The notes beneath the pieces were generated by a model. The model had not been told where the DNA came from. It saw only the letters and a program-made list of their open reading frames with translations, and did no database searches. From Kofleriaceae bacterium (GTDB lineage: Bacteria > Myxococcota_A > Polyangia > Haliangiales > Haliangiaceae), in the NCBI GenBank assembly GCA_025357755.1, contig JANXOP010000185.1, positions 1 to 61,128 on the forward strand: a stretch of DNA of 61,128 nt. The letters are read 5' to 3'. This document shows positions 1-7,144 of the stretch, in pieces; the first letter of the stretch is position 1; the number at the start of each line of letters is the position of its first letter. The position numbers were made by a program, and so were the translations under genes.

Positions 1-288
1 ACCGTAGACCACGCGACGCATCACATCGTGGCTGACGTCCACTTCCGATTCGGTTGCGAGCTCCCGCAGGTTCGCGCGCGCGACGGGATCGAGCTCTTGC
101 GCGATCAGCACCCAGAGCACCCGATGCTCGGTCGGCGTCAATCCCAGGCGGAGTAGCGGCCATTCGGATTCCGACGCGAGCCCATCGGCCACCCGTTCGC
201 GATTCGCGCACTGCTCGAGCCACGCGGTCTCGGCATCGACACGGTTGCTCCGAGGTTGCGCTCTTAATTTGCTCGTGATTATGAACAC
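1..288 (-). CDS. AAA-family ATPase, N-terminal part only (runs off the left edge)
   Basis: Translating the minus strand from 288 gives an uninterrupted frame to the window edge. The readable part holds LGLTPTEHRVLWVLIAQELD and ends in DVMRRVVYG. From memory this resembles the N-terminal winged-helix-like segment of myxobacterial AAA ATPases, where it precedes the P-loop domain; the ATPase core itself would lie outside the window. The start taken is a GTG at 288; the frame stays open further upstream and there is no clear Shine-Dalgarno sequence, so the start is uncertain. It is the third gene of a minus-strand cluster with the genes ending at 308 and 859. ATPases of this type occur in extracellular contractile injection loci, but that assignment is inference. 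Confidence 0.5.
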   Translation of the reverse strand, partial: MFIITSKLRAQPRSNRVDAETAWLEQCANRERVADGLASESEWPLLRLGLTPTEHRVLWVLIAQELDPVARANLRELATESEVDVSHDVMRRVVYG

Positions 289-307
289 TTGGCAATAGTG
301 CCGCGAT

Positions 308-856
308 CTAGCCCACGTGGTATTGGCGGGCGTTGCGCACGGCCACGTGAAGACTGCCGTTAATCACCACGGCGACCGGCGAGCGGTTTTTAATGGCGAC
401 GACGTCTACGGCCTTGTCGAGCTCGTTCGCCATTTGCTCGGTCAAGAAATGTGCGCCCACATCCTTCCCGTTCTCGTTCCAGACAATACGCACGTGGTGC
501 ATTCCACTAGGCCCGACGGCGTTAGAGATCAACCTGCCCGAGAAAACGGAGCCTTCGTTGATCAAGCGCGGCACAGCATGCAGGTCGCGCCGATAGAGGT
601 GGCGTGCTGCCAGTCCCGGAAGCACACCAAAGAAGAAGAAGAACAGCAGCACGAGCCAGACATCCTGTCGGACATCTTCGCCAGGCTTGGCGTCGATAAG
701 CCGAATCACTCCGATCGACGCACCCAGAACGACGCCGAACGCGATCATGATCTTGAGGATGCGATTCCCTTGATGCCGTATGCGAATCGCCATCGGTTGA
801 AGTAAGCGCTCTATGTCCTCGGTCGAATACGTTGCTCTTCTCTCCAACATCGTCAT
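308..856 (-). CDS. Small integral membrane protein with two TM helices
   Basis: The protein has 182 residues. A short polar N-terminus is followed by two hydrophobic helices at about residues 35-53 and 67-85 (the second contains a run of five Phe), then a cytosolic-looking C-terminal domain of about 95 residues rich in beta-prone segments. No named family is recognised; the layout recalls DUF3592-like membrane proteins. The ATG at 856 lies 2 nt after the stop of the gene ending at 859, so the two are probably co-translated. An immunity-type role for the neighbouring effector-like protein is possible but unsupported by sequence. The downstream ATPase begins 19 nt after its stop. Confidence 0.6.
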   Translation of the reverse strand: MTMLERRATYSTEDIERLLQPMAIRIRHQGNRILKIMIAFGVVLGASIGVIRLIDAKPGEDVRQDVWLVLLFFFFFGVLPGLAARHLYRRDLHAVPRLINEGSVFSGRLISNAVGPSGMHHVRIVWNENGKDVGAHFLTEQMANELDKAVDVVAIKNRSPVAVVINGSLHVAVRNARQYHVG

Positions 857-858
857 CG

Positions 859-2058
859 CTATCCCCCCTGCTTCTTGTGCGTCGCTGCGTAAATCTTGTC
901 TGACTGGTCGTTAAAGACGCTGACAGCATTCGGGTCTAATCCCCATTGTCGGGGGTGCAGCAACTTCGAGCGGTCCACCGCATCTTCTTTCTTGTCGTCG
1001 TAGTCAGCTAGTTGCTGTGCTCCAAGGCGAGAAGCGTCCGATCCCGCGTCGGTCATCGTTACCTGGTTCGTACGCGGATCACGAATCGCTATCCCATCGC
1101 CCTGCATGAAGTAGGACTCGGTGCGTTCTTCGTTTGCAATGCGACGACCACGGCCGCGTCCAAACTCTTCGAGTTGGAGAATTTTGCTGTTACCCGCAGC
1201 TGCGGTCGCAACGACCGCGCCGGCTCCTGCCTGAGCGACGATCGAACCAGTTCCGGCAATGACCCCCAAGGTGTGATTACCGGTCGCCCCCTCGACCTTT
1301 TCTTCTACCTTCTCCGCATTGTCGCCCATCCACGCGCTGGCAGTTTCGGCATCTCCATCACTGTTGTGTAGCCAACCTAGTTCTTTGACCTGCTTGTCGC
1401 CTTCGCGACCAATCTTTGAACCGAGAGCAAGACCGCCGAGGATAGGAGCCGCCGGTCCTGCGGCCGCAACGCCACCGAACGACGCAATCTCGGCGACGCC
1501 CGAACCAACCGTAGCTAGCCCACCTCCAAACGTGAATGACCCTTCGACAAAGTTGTGCTTCATCTCCTCTCGGCCCTCGAACATTTCCATGATGCCTCCG
1601 CCAATCGAGATCATCCCAAATCCCGCGGACGCGCCCGCAAATGCAGTCTTGCCCGTGCTTGCCGTTCCTTCCCAGAACTCCGAGCTGCTCTCGGCCATTT
1701 CTTCGGCGAGTTCTGCGTACGTTCCGCCTGCCGCTTCGCGTTCGAGGAACGTTGCGGCGCCTAGGTGCACTTGATCCGCCCTGGACAAGGCGGCGGAGAC
1801 CGGATTCTCCTTTTCGGTGTCCTCGTCGATCTTTTCCGCATCACGTTGTTCGGTCGTCGGCGCGACGAGGCCCGCTTTGAGAGCGCGACGTAGCTCGTCA
1901 GCTCCTCTCTCCTGCGGCTTCGCGTCGGGAGCACGAGCCATTGGCTTCTGGCTCGAGGGACCCTTCGGTTGCGGCTTCCTCTTCTGCTCGGGCTTCTTCT
2001 TGTGCGCAGGAGCGTGATGCTTGCGGACCGTTCGGTGGTTCTTCGTTTCTTCGCCCAT
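859..2058 (-). CDS. Lys-rich, glycine/alanine-rich hydrophobic effector-like protein
   Basis: The protein has 399 residues. The first 60 are strongly basic (Lys/His/Pro-rich) and have no signal peptide. Residues about 130-225 and 250-285 are Gly/Ala-rich hydrophobic stretches with repeated GxGxG-like spacing, as in pore- or membrane-active segments of contractile-injection and polymorphic effectors. The C-terminal 110 residues are polar and could be the active or targeting part; no enzyme motif is visible. It heads a three-gene minus-strand cluster with a membrane protein and a AAA ATPase. Naming it an effector is inference from composition and company. A GATACG hexamer lies 6 nt before the ATG. 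Confidence 0.5.
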   Translation of the reverse strand: MGEETKNHRTVRKHHAPAHKKKPEQKRKPQPKGPSSQKPMARAPDAKPQERGADELRRALKAGLVAPTTEQRDAEKIDEDTEKENPVSAALSRADQVHLGAATFLEREAAGGTYAELAEEMAESSSEFWEGTASTGKTAFAGASAGFGMISIGGGIMEMFEGREEMKHNFVEGSFTFGGGLATVGSGVAEIASFGGVAAAGPAAPILGGLALGSKIGREGDKQVKELGWLHNSDGDAETASAWMGDNAEKVEEKVEGATGNHTLGVIAGTGSIVAQAGAGAVVATAAAGNSKILQLEEFGRGRGRRIANEERTESYFMQGDGIAIRDPRTNQVTMTDAGSDASRLGAQQLADYDDKKEDAVDRSKLLHPRQWGLDPNAVSVFNDQSDKIYAATHKKQGG

Positions 2059-2213
2059 GGCGTTCGTATCGACAGCTCGCTCCTCCGGTTGCTGAGAAAT
2101 TGCCGGCGGGCGAAGTGCTTGATTTCATACGTCGAGACAGGAACGCGACGGCAGGACGTTTCGCATGTCAGTAACAGACCACTTTTTCGAATTTTGCAGC
2201 AAGGTCACCCCCG

Positions 2214-2384
2214 ATGTCCGCCGCTCGCATGCGCGCCCAGATCACGGGCTCGGCGCTCAAGGCGTTCGTGAAGTCTCGCATCGGCAGCATCAAGACCCCG
2301 AAGCAAATCGAGGTGTGGCCGGACCTCCCGCGCAGCAAGGTCGGCAAGGTGCTCAAGGCCGAGATTCGAAAGCAGCTGCTCTAG
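2214..2384 (+). pseudogene. C-terminal scrap of an AMP-dependent acyl-CoA synthetase
   Basis: A 56-residue open frame ends SIKTPKQIEVWPDLPRSK, then VGKVLKAEIRKQLL. This is the conserved C-terminal lid of ANL-superfamily acyl-CoA/AMP ligases (K-x-PK ... LP-x-S-x-x-GK-V-L-K), including the catalytic-type lysine of the P-x-[TS]-x-x-GK motif. The N-terminal adenylating domain of about 450 residues is absent, and an in-frame stop lies just upstream at 2172-2174. It cannot act alone as a ligase. It is best read as a decayed 3' end of a lost gene, although a free-standing C-domain cannot be excluded. Its stop shares the palindrome CTAG (2381-2384) with the glutathione peroxidase on the other strand. 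Confidence 0.75.
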
Positions 2385-2926
2385 AGCTGAGCTTCGATCG
2401 CGCTCGTCACCAACGCGTCGTCGGGCGTGACGTCCGGGGCGAACCGAGCGACCGCGCGACCCTTGCGATCGACGAGGAACTTCTCGAAGTTCCACGCGAT
2501 GTCTTCGGGGTGCTCGATCTCGATGCCGTACTTCGCGAGGTTCGCGAGGAACTCGCTGTTCGGCTTGTCCTGGCGTACCGGCTGCTCCGCGATCAGCTCC
2601 TTGTAGAGCGGATGGCGGGTCGCTGAGGCGACCGTGATCTTCTCGAGCACCGGGAACTTCACGCCGAACTTGGTATCGCAGAACTCCGCGATCTCCTCGG
2701 CGGTACCGGGCTCTTGCGCGCCGAAGTCGTTGCACGGGAAGCCAACGACGACGAAGCCGCGGTCGCGATACTTCTCGTAGACCTCTTCGAGCGCCTGGTA
2801 CTGCGGGGTCAGGCCGCACGCCGACGCGACGTTCACGACGAGCACGACCTTGCCTGCGTACTCGCCGAGAGTGGTCGACGAACCATCAGCGCGATGAACT
2901 GGGACTCGATACAGCGGGCTAGCCAT
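2381..2926 (-). CDS. Glutathione peroxidase (thioredoxin-dependent type)
   Basis: The protein has 181 residues with a thioredoxin-like fold, and it reduces hydroperoxides. The peroxidatic cysteine is C37 in NVASACGLT; the family motifs FPCNDFGAQEPG (about 63-74) and WNFEKFLVD (145-153) supply the Gln, Trp and Asn of the tetrad. C65 and C83 are candidate resolving residues. There is no signal peptide, so it is cytosolic. A Cys rather than selenocysteine enzyme of this length usually uses thioredoxin. The stop codon overlaps that of the opposing acyl-CoA synthetase fragment. A TACGGT hexamer lies 7 nt before the ATG. Confidence 0.93.
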   Translation of the reverse strand: MASPLYRVPVHRADGSSTTLGEYAGKVVLVVNVASACGLTPQYQALEEVYEKYRDRGFVVVGFPCNDFGAQEPGTAEEIAEFCDTKFGVKFPVLEKITVASATRHPLYKELIAEQPVRQDKPNSEFLANLAKYGIEIEHPEDIAWNFEKFLVDRKGRAVARFAPDVTPDDALVTSAIEAQL

Positions 2927-2933
2927 CGCCCGG

Positions 2934-2939
2934 ACCGTA
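2934..2939 (-). promoter_or_regulatory. Candidate -10 element for a leaderless glutathione peroxidase mRNA
   Basis: On the minus strand TACGGT ends 7 nt before the ATG at 2926, a spacing that would place the transcription start at or next to the start codon. No convincing -35 is seen. The same hexamer at the same distance precedes the kinase gene starting at 16462. Confidence 0.35.
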
Positions 2940-3009
2940 CCTCGGCCGATGTAGAGGGCCTCACTGTCGTTTCATGAAAATAGTTTCGAGGTTGGCCGAT
3001 TCACCACGC

Positions 3010-3303
3010 ATGACGATCTCGTTGAACGGCATCAGTGGCGCTGGCTGGAGCATGCAGCACCGTACGACCGTCGCGCCCGTTGCCCCGGTTCGTCACCCTG
3101 AACTTGCTCGGACGGTACGTGTGCAAGCGCCGGCGCAGGCCAAGCCGGACCGTACCTACCTCGCACTCGAAGGTACGATGAAGTTTGGCAGTAGTAAGGA
3201 TGCGGTCTCGCGGCCGTTTCCGAGCGAGCAGGTGTCGCGCGTGCGCTCCGCGTACGAGGCGAGCAGTGCCGCGCCGACCAGTACGCGCCAGGTGATCGGT
3301 TAA
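3010..3303 (+). CDS. Small hypothetical protein (first of three)
   Basis: About 97 residues from the ATG at 3010 (an in-frame ATG at 2974 would give 109). The downstream start is preferred because MTISLNGISGAG then lines up with the N-termini of the next two genes (MPISGISSVS, MAVSSVSAVS). The rest is Ala/Pro/Ser-rich and predicted to be largely disordered, with no recognised domain. It is the first of three short plus-strand genes that look like a cassette; no Shine-Dalgarno sequence is evident. Confidence 0.45.
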   Translation: MTISLNGISGAGWSMQHRTTVAPVAPVRHPELARTVRVQAPAQAKPDRTYLALEGTMKFGSSKDAVSRPFPSEQVSRVRSAYEASSAAPTSTRQVIG

Positions 3304-3359
3304 GGCGTTCGAATATTTCTAACGGTTATCAGTTGATGCGCGCGACCGACTCGAGGTGC

Positions 3360-3668
3360 ATGCCCATCTCCGGAATCTCCAGTGTTTCGCAACAGAGTCA
3401 GAGCTCGACGAGCGTTGCATCGCTCGCGACACAGCTCGCAAAGGTCTCGGCCGAGATCACAAAGACCGCGAGCGACAAGTCGCTAGACGCGAAGAGCAAG
3501 GCGGCCAAGATCCAGACGTTGCAGGGCCAACAGGGCCAGCTGCAAGCGCAGATGGATCGTCTCAAGGCGCAATCACAGGCGAAGACCGCCCCGGCCGCGC
3601 AGAAGACGGCAGAGCCCGCAGAGCCTGCGGCCAAGCGTGAGAGCTCGACGTTCCACACCGTCGCGTAG
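3360..3668 (+). CDS. FlxA-like small coiled-coil protein
   Basis: The protein has 102 residues from the ATG at 3360 (an ATG at 3336 is also in frame). A Ser/Gln-rich leader is followed by a helical heptad region (about residues 17-70: SLATQLAKVSAEI ... LQGQQGQLQAQMDRL) of the kind seen in FlxA-like proteins, then an Ala/Pro/Glu tail ending in HTVA. The role of FlxA-like proteins is poorly defined. The neighbour at 3718 has a similar N-terminus, a similar helical core and a similar -HVIA end, so the two look like tandem duplicates. Confidence 0.6.
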   Translation: MPISGISSVSQQSQSSTSVASLATQLAKVSAEITKTASDKSLDAKSKAAKIQTLQGQQGQLQAQMDRLKAQSQAKTAPAAQKTAEPAEPAAKRESSTFHTVA

Positions 3669-3717
3669 GCGCTGTTCCCACATACACGGCGGAGCGATCC
3701 GGACGAATCGCGATCCC

Positions 3718-4023
3718 ATGGCTGTATCCTCGGTATCGGCAGTTTCACGTGCGGCGGCGGCGGTTCCGGTGTCCAAGGCGGAGCGCACCACCGTGCTCAA
3801 AGAGCAACACGCCAAGCTCGACACTGCGATCCAGGCGGCGAAGTCCGACAAGAACCTCGATCGCGATCAGCGCGCGACACGCGTGAAGCACCTCGAGACC
3901 CAGCAGGCGACGGTCGCGGCGCATCTCGAACGAGTCTCGGGGATCCATAAACCCGAAGCGAAGTCGGAGACCGCGAAGCCCCAAGAAGCCAATTCGGAGC
4001 ATCGCATCCACGTGATCGCCTAG
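3718..4023 (+). CDS. Small coiled-coil protein, paralogue of the FlxA-like neighbour
   Basis: The protein has 101 residues. The N-terminus MAVSSVSAVSRAA is followed by two charged helices (LKEQHAKLDTAI ... RATRVKHLETQQATVAAHLERV) separated by a DKNLD turn that corresponds to the DKSLD turn of the previous protein, and a Lys/Glu/Pro tail ending HRIHVIA. Start chosen at 3718 because the frame upstream lies in the previous gene. No signal peptide and no catalytic motif. Likely a structural or regulatory helix-bundle protein; function unknown. Confidence 0.55.
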   Translation: MAVSSVSAVSRAAAAVPVSKAERTTVLKEQHAKLDTAIQAAKSDKNLDRDQRATRVKHLETQQATVAAHLERVSGIHKPEAKSETAKPQEANSEHRIHVIA

Positions 4024-4055
4024 CGCCGGGCACGGTCAGCTGCCAAGCTGCGGCC

Positions 4056-5102
4056 ATGCAGACCAAGGTCTATGCCGCCCCGGCGGCCAAGCAACCGCTC
4101 GCACCGTCGACGATCGAACGCCGTGATGTGGGCCCGAACGATGTCGCGATCGACATCTTGTTCAGCGGCATCTGCCACTCGGATATCCACCAAGCTCGCG
4201 ACGAGTGGGGTGCCGGTCGGTTCCCGATGGTCCCGGGGCACGAGATCGTCGGCCGCGTCACGAAGGTCGGCGCGAATGTCACGAAGGTCACGATCGGGGA
4301 CCTCGCGGGTGTCGGCTGCATGGTCGATTCGTGTGGCGACTGCACGTACTGCCGTGAAGATCACGAGCAGTTCTGCGAGAAGGGCAACGCCGGCACGTAC
4401 AACGCGACGGAGATGGATCGCAAGACGCCGACGTACGGCGGCTACTCCCAGCAGATCGTCGTGGTCGAGCGCTTCGTGCTCAAGGTGCCGACGAACCTCG
4501 AGCTCGCCGCGGTCGCACCGCTCTTGTGCGCGGGTATCACCACGTACTCGCCACTCAAGCAGTGGCAGTGTCGTCCCGGCAGCAAGGTCGGCGTGGTCGG
4601 GCTTGGCGGGCTGGGCCACATGGCGGTCAAGATCGCGGCGGCGATGGGCGCCGAGGTCACGATGCTGTCGACCTCGCAGAAGAAGGCCGAAGATGCCAAG
4701 AAGCTCGGCGCGCACGACTTCGTCCTGACCAGCGACAAGGACGCGTTTAGCAAGAACAAGGGCCGGTTCGATCTGATCATCGATACGGTCTCGGCCGCGC
4801 ACGACTACAACGCGTTCCTGCGCTGCCTGCGTCCGTACGGCGCGATGATCTGTGTCGGTGCGCCGCCCGAGCCCCAACAGATTTCGGCCTTCTCCTTGAT
4901 CGGCGGCAACAAGCGCCTCGCCGGTTCGATGATCGGCGGGATTCGCGAGACCCAGGAGATGCTCGATTTCTGCTCGGCGAAGAACATCGCCGCCGAGGTC
5001 GAGGTGATCTCGGCCAAGCAGATCAACGAAGCGTACGAGCGGACCCTCAAAGGGGATGTTCGCTACCGCTTCTCGATCGATGCCCGCACGTTCGCCGAGT
5101 AA
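4056..5102 (+). CDS. Zinc-dependent NAD(P) alcohol dehydrogenase (cinnamyl-alcohol/YahK type)
   Basis: The protein has 348 residues and belongs to the medium-chain dehydrogenase family, which interconverts aldehydes and alcohols. Catalytic zinc ligands are visible as C40-H41 in SGICHSD, H62-E63 in PGHEIVG, and a later Cys (LLCAGIT). Structural zinc is bound by C93, C96, C99 and C107. A Rossmann nucleotide motif GLGGLGHMAVK follows. The lack of an acidic residue right after the second beta strand (STSQKK) favours NADPH, as in the YahK/CAD group. Cytosolic. It precedes a basic-tailed protein on the same strand. Confidence 0.93.
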   Translation: MQTKVYAAPAAKQPLAPSTIERRDVGPNDVAIDILFSGICHSDIHQARDEWGAGRFPMVPGHEIVGRVTKVGANVTKVTIGDLAGVGCMVDSCGDCTYCREDHEQFCEKGNAGTYNATEMDRKTPTYGGYSQQIVVVERFVLKVPTNLELAAVAPLLCAGITTYSPLKQWQCRPGSKVGVVGLGGLGHMAVKIAAAMGAEVTMLSTSQKKAEDAKKLGAHDFVLTSDKDAFSKNKGRFDLIIDTVSAAHDYNAFLRCLRPYGAMICVGAPPEPQQISAFSLIGGNKRLAGSMIGGIRETQEMLDFCSAKNIAAEVEVISAKQINEAYERTLKGDVRYRFSIDARTFAE

Positions 5103-5123
5103 GTGTGGTCTGATCGCGCACCG

Positions 5124-5693
5124 GTGAAACGCAAACCAACGAGAGGGGCTGCCAGGCAAAAGGCAGCGGTGAAGGCCACGCGAAAGCCGGCAAAGAAGGT
5201 CGCGCGCAAAGCGCCACCCGCCACGAAGGCGAAGACGAAGAAGAAAAAGCCGGCCAAGAAGCCGAAGCCACGATCCAAGTGGGTCGCGCTTGTCGCGAAG
5301 CAGAAGCACGGCCTGATGCTCGCCGCGGCACACGGCCCGGTCCTCAATGTCGCGCACTTCGTCGCGGACGAGCCGATCATTGGCGGCTGGTGGGCTCACC
5401 CGAAGGGTAAAGCGATCTTCGCTGCGCTCTCGGAGCTCGACGATAGCGACGAGATTCACGGCTTCAAATTGTTCGAAGGCAAGATCACCTTTGCCCATCG
5501 CAAGGTGTGGCCCGCGCTCGTCCGGCTCGGTCGTGAAGGCGTGATCGCCGGGGAGCTGCTCGCGCTGATCGAATCCAGCGGCGAGCGCAACGTGATCGTG
5601 CCGTTCCCCGAGTGGGTCGATGCCGAGACCGCCGCTGCCGCTGATGCATTGAGCCTCGCCGAGGCGCGCGCCGCCGTGCCGTTCTTCGAGTAG
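5124..5693 (+). CDS. Hypothetical protein with histone-H1-like Lys/Ala tail
   Basis: About 189 residues from GTG 5124 (GTG 5103, directly after the preceding stop, is an alternative). Residues 1-50 are almost only Lys, Ala, Pro and Arg, like bacterial histone-H1-type tails. The remaining 135 residues form a compact domain with GGWWAHPKGKAIFAALSEL and KVWPALVRLGREG. I do not know a name for this domain; from memory similar sequences occur as stand-alone hypothetical proteins. DNA or nucleic-acid binding by the tail is a reasonable inference only. Another protein with a comparable tail lies at 53162-53605. Confidence 0.6.
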   Translation: MKRKPTRGAARQKAAVKATRKPAKKVARKAPPATKAKTKKKKPAKKPKPRSKWVALVAKQKHGLMLAAAHGPVLNVAHFVADEPIIGGWWAHPKGKAIFAALSELDDSDEIHGFKLFEGKITFAHRKVWPALVRLGREGVIAGELLALIESSGERNVIVPFPEWVDAETAAAADALSLAEARAAVPFFE

Positions 5694-5702
5694 CTTCGCG
5701 CA

Positions 5703-6101
5703 ATGGCTACCGCATTTCGGCTCGAAGGTCTGACGCTCACGGTTGAAGATGTCGCGCGTTCGGTCGCGTTCTATCGCGACAAGCTCGGTCTGAACGTCGC
5801 GGTGAATGCGGCACCAGCGTTCGCGATGATCCGCCACGGCGCGGGGACGATCGGCTTGCTCTCGATCGTCGAGGCGCGCAAAGAAGGCATCGCCGACTCG
5901 ACGCCGAACCAGCGCGCCGCCATCCATGTCGAGTTCTCGACCGACGATCTCGATGCGCTCTACACCGAGCTCCAGGCCAAGGGTGTCGCGTTCCATCAGC
6001 CGCCGCACGACGAGCCATGGGAGCGCTCGATGTCCGCATTCGATCCCGACGGCTACAACGTCGAGTTCGCGCAGGGCAAGCGCGGCGAAAATTCGCTCTA
6101 G
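5703..6101 (+). CDS. VOC/glyoxalase-fold protein
   Basis: The protein has 132 residues made of two beta-alpha-beta-beta-beta modules. FRLEGLTLTVEDVARSVAFYRDKLGL and FSTDDLDALYTELQAKGVAF are typical of the vicinal-oxygen-chelate superfamily (glyoxalase I, extradiol dioxygenases, antibiotic-binding proteins). The C-terminal FDPDGYNVEFAQ carries the metal-ligand glutamate; an early His/Glu ligand is not obvious, so the reaction is uncertain. A TAGCTT hexamer lies 6 nt before the ATG. Its TAG stop shares the palindrome CTAG at 6098-6101 with the opposing gene. Confidence 0.85.
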   Translation: MATAFRLEGLTLTVEDVARSVAFYRDKLGLNVAVNAAPAFAMIRHGAGTIGLLSIVEARKEGIADSTPNQRAAIHVEFSTDDLDALYTELQAKGVAFHQPPHDEPWERSMSAFDPDGYNVEFAQGKRGENSL

Positions 6102-7144
6102 TTCCAGAGCTTCGGATCGATGGGAGGCTCGATCGGATCGGGGGGCGGCTCTTCGAAGCCCCGGATGATCAACCGCAAGCGCTCGGCCTGCACGGCCTCT
6201 TCCGCGCGCCTTCGTTGATCTGCCAGCCGCTCTTCGAAATCCCACTGCGCGATGCGGATCCGGTTGAGCTTGCGCTTGCGGCGCCACGCGAGCACGAGCA
6301 AGACGCCGACGAGCACCCACGCGATGACCCCGATGATCGCGGCGGGCGCCATGATGTAGCGGTCGCGAACGTCGTCGCGCCACTCGCCGAACAGCTCGTG
6401 GATGTTCTTGCCGTACTGGTCCTTCGCGGCCTGGTCGAGCGCGACGCCTTGTCCGATCTCGCGCAAGAACCGGCGGAACGGCCAGCGGTCACCGTCATCG
6501 GCGGGATCCTCCCAGCGGCCGCGACGCGACAGAAAGTTCACGAAGTCGTAGCTCTCGGCGTACGCCCGCTGGGCCGGCGATTCCTCGGCGGGGAAGCTCC
6601 GGTCGAGCTGTTCGATCGGGATGATGCCCCGCATCCAGACCATGCCGGCGAGCGTCTCGGAGCGCGCCATCGACCACTCGGCCGAGTGCTGATACGCGAA
6701 GCCCTCGTGCAGCCAGTGCGGTGCGCGATCGCCGAGGGCGGCCCCGAGCGCGACATGACCGAGCTCGTGGTCGAGCGTGGCGCGCGGGTCGACGATCTCT
6801 GCGCCGCGCCGCATCGCGACCGTGACGACGCCGAGATCCGGATACGTCACGCCGACCGCGTACTTCGGCGCGCCGCGATTGCCAGGCGCGACACTCGCGA
6901 TCGAGGACGCATCGCGTACGAGTTGGATGTGGACAACGCGCGGGAGCGGCAGATCCGGGAGGTCCTTCGCGATCCGCGAGAGCGTGTCCTCGGCGCTCGC
7001 CTGGAGCTCCGCGGCTGGACCCTCGAGGCCGGGCTCGTAGCTCATCACGATCCGATCGCCGCCGGGCAGGGGCGTGAGCGGTACCGCTCGTGCCGGACTC
7101 ACCGCGGCGAACACCAGCGCGAGCGCTAGGATGAAGGCCTTCAT
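6098..7144 (-). CDS. Membrane-anchored peptidase MA-family (HExxH) protein
   Basis: The protein has 348 residues. Signal peptide residues 1-20 (ends PARA). The gluzincin motif H126-E-L-G-H130 is followed by E147 in HWLHEGFAYQ, which matches the peptidase-MA-like arrangement with the third zinc ligand downstream. One TM helix at about 258-282 is followed by a basic cytoplasmic tail with a coiled coil (FEERLADQRRRAEEAV) and a Pro-rich end. So the protease domain should face the periplasm. The ATG at 7144 overlaps the TGA of the upstream gene (ATGA), so translation is probably coupled. Substrate unknown. Confidence 0.8.
   Translation of the reverse strand: MKAFILALALVFAAVSPARAVPLTPLPGGDRIVMSYEPGLEGPAAELQASAEDTLSRIAKDLPDLPLPRVVHIQLVRDASSIASVAPGNRGAPKYAVGVTYPDLGVVTVAMRRGAEIVDPRATLDHELGHVALGAALGDRAPHWLHEGFAYQHSAEWSMARSETLAGMVWMRGIIPIEQLDRSFPAEESPAQRAYAESYDFVNFLSRRGRWEDPADDGDRWPFRRFLREIGQGVALDQAAKDQYGKNIHELFGEWRDDVRDRYIMAPAAIIGVIAWVLVGVLLVLAWRRKRKLNRIRIAQWDFEERLADQRRRAEEAVQAERLRLIIRGFEEPPPDPIEPPIDPKLWN

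Noticed and set aside
4020..6383. Very long open frame antisense to the alcohol dehydrogenase, basic-tail and VOC genes
   Set aside because: Arg/Asp-rich translation with no domain, entirely opposite recognisable genes; a shadow caused by high GC.
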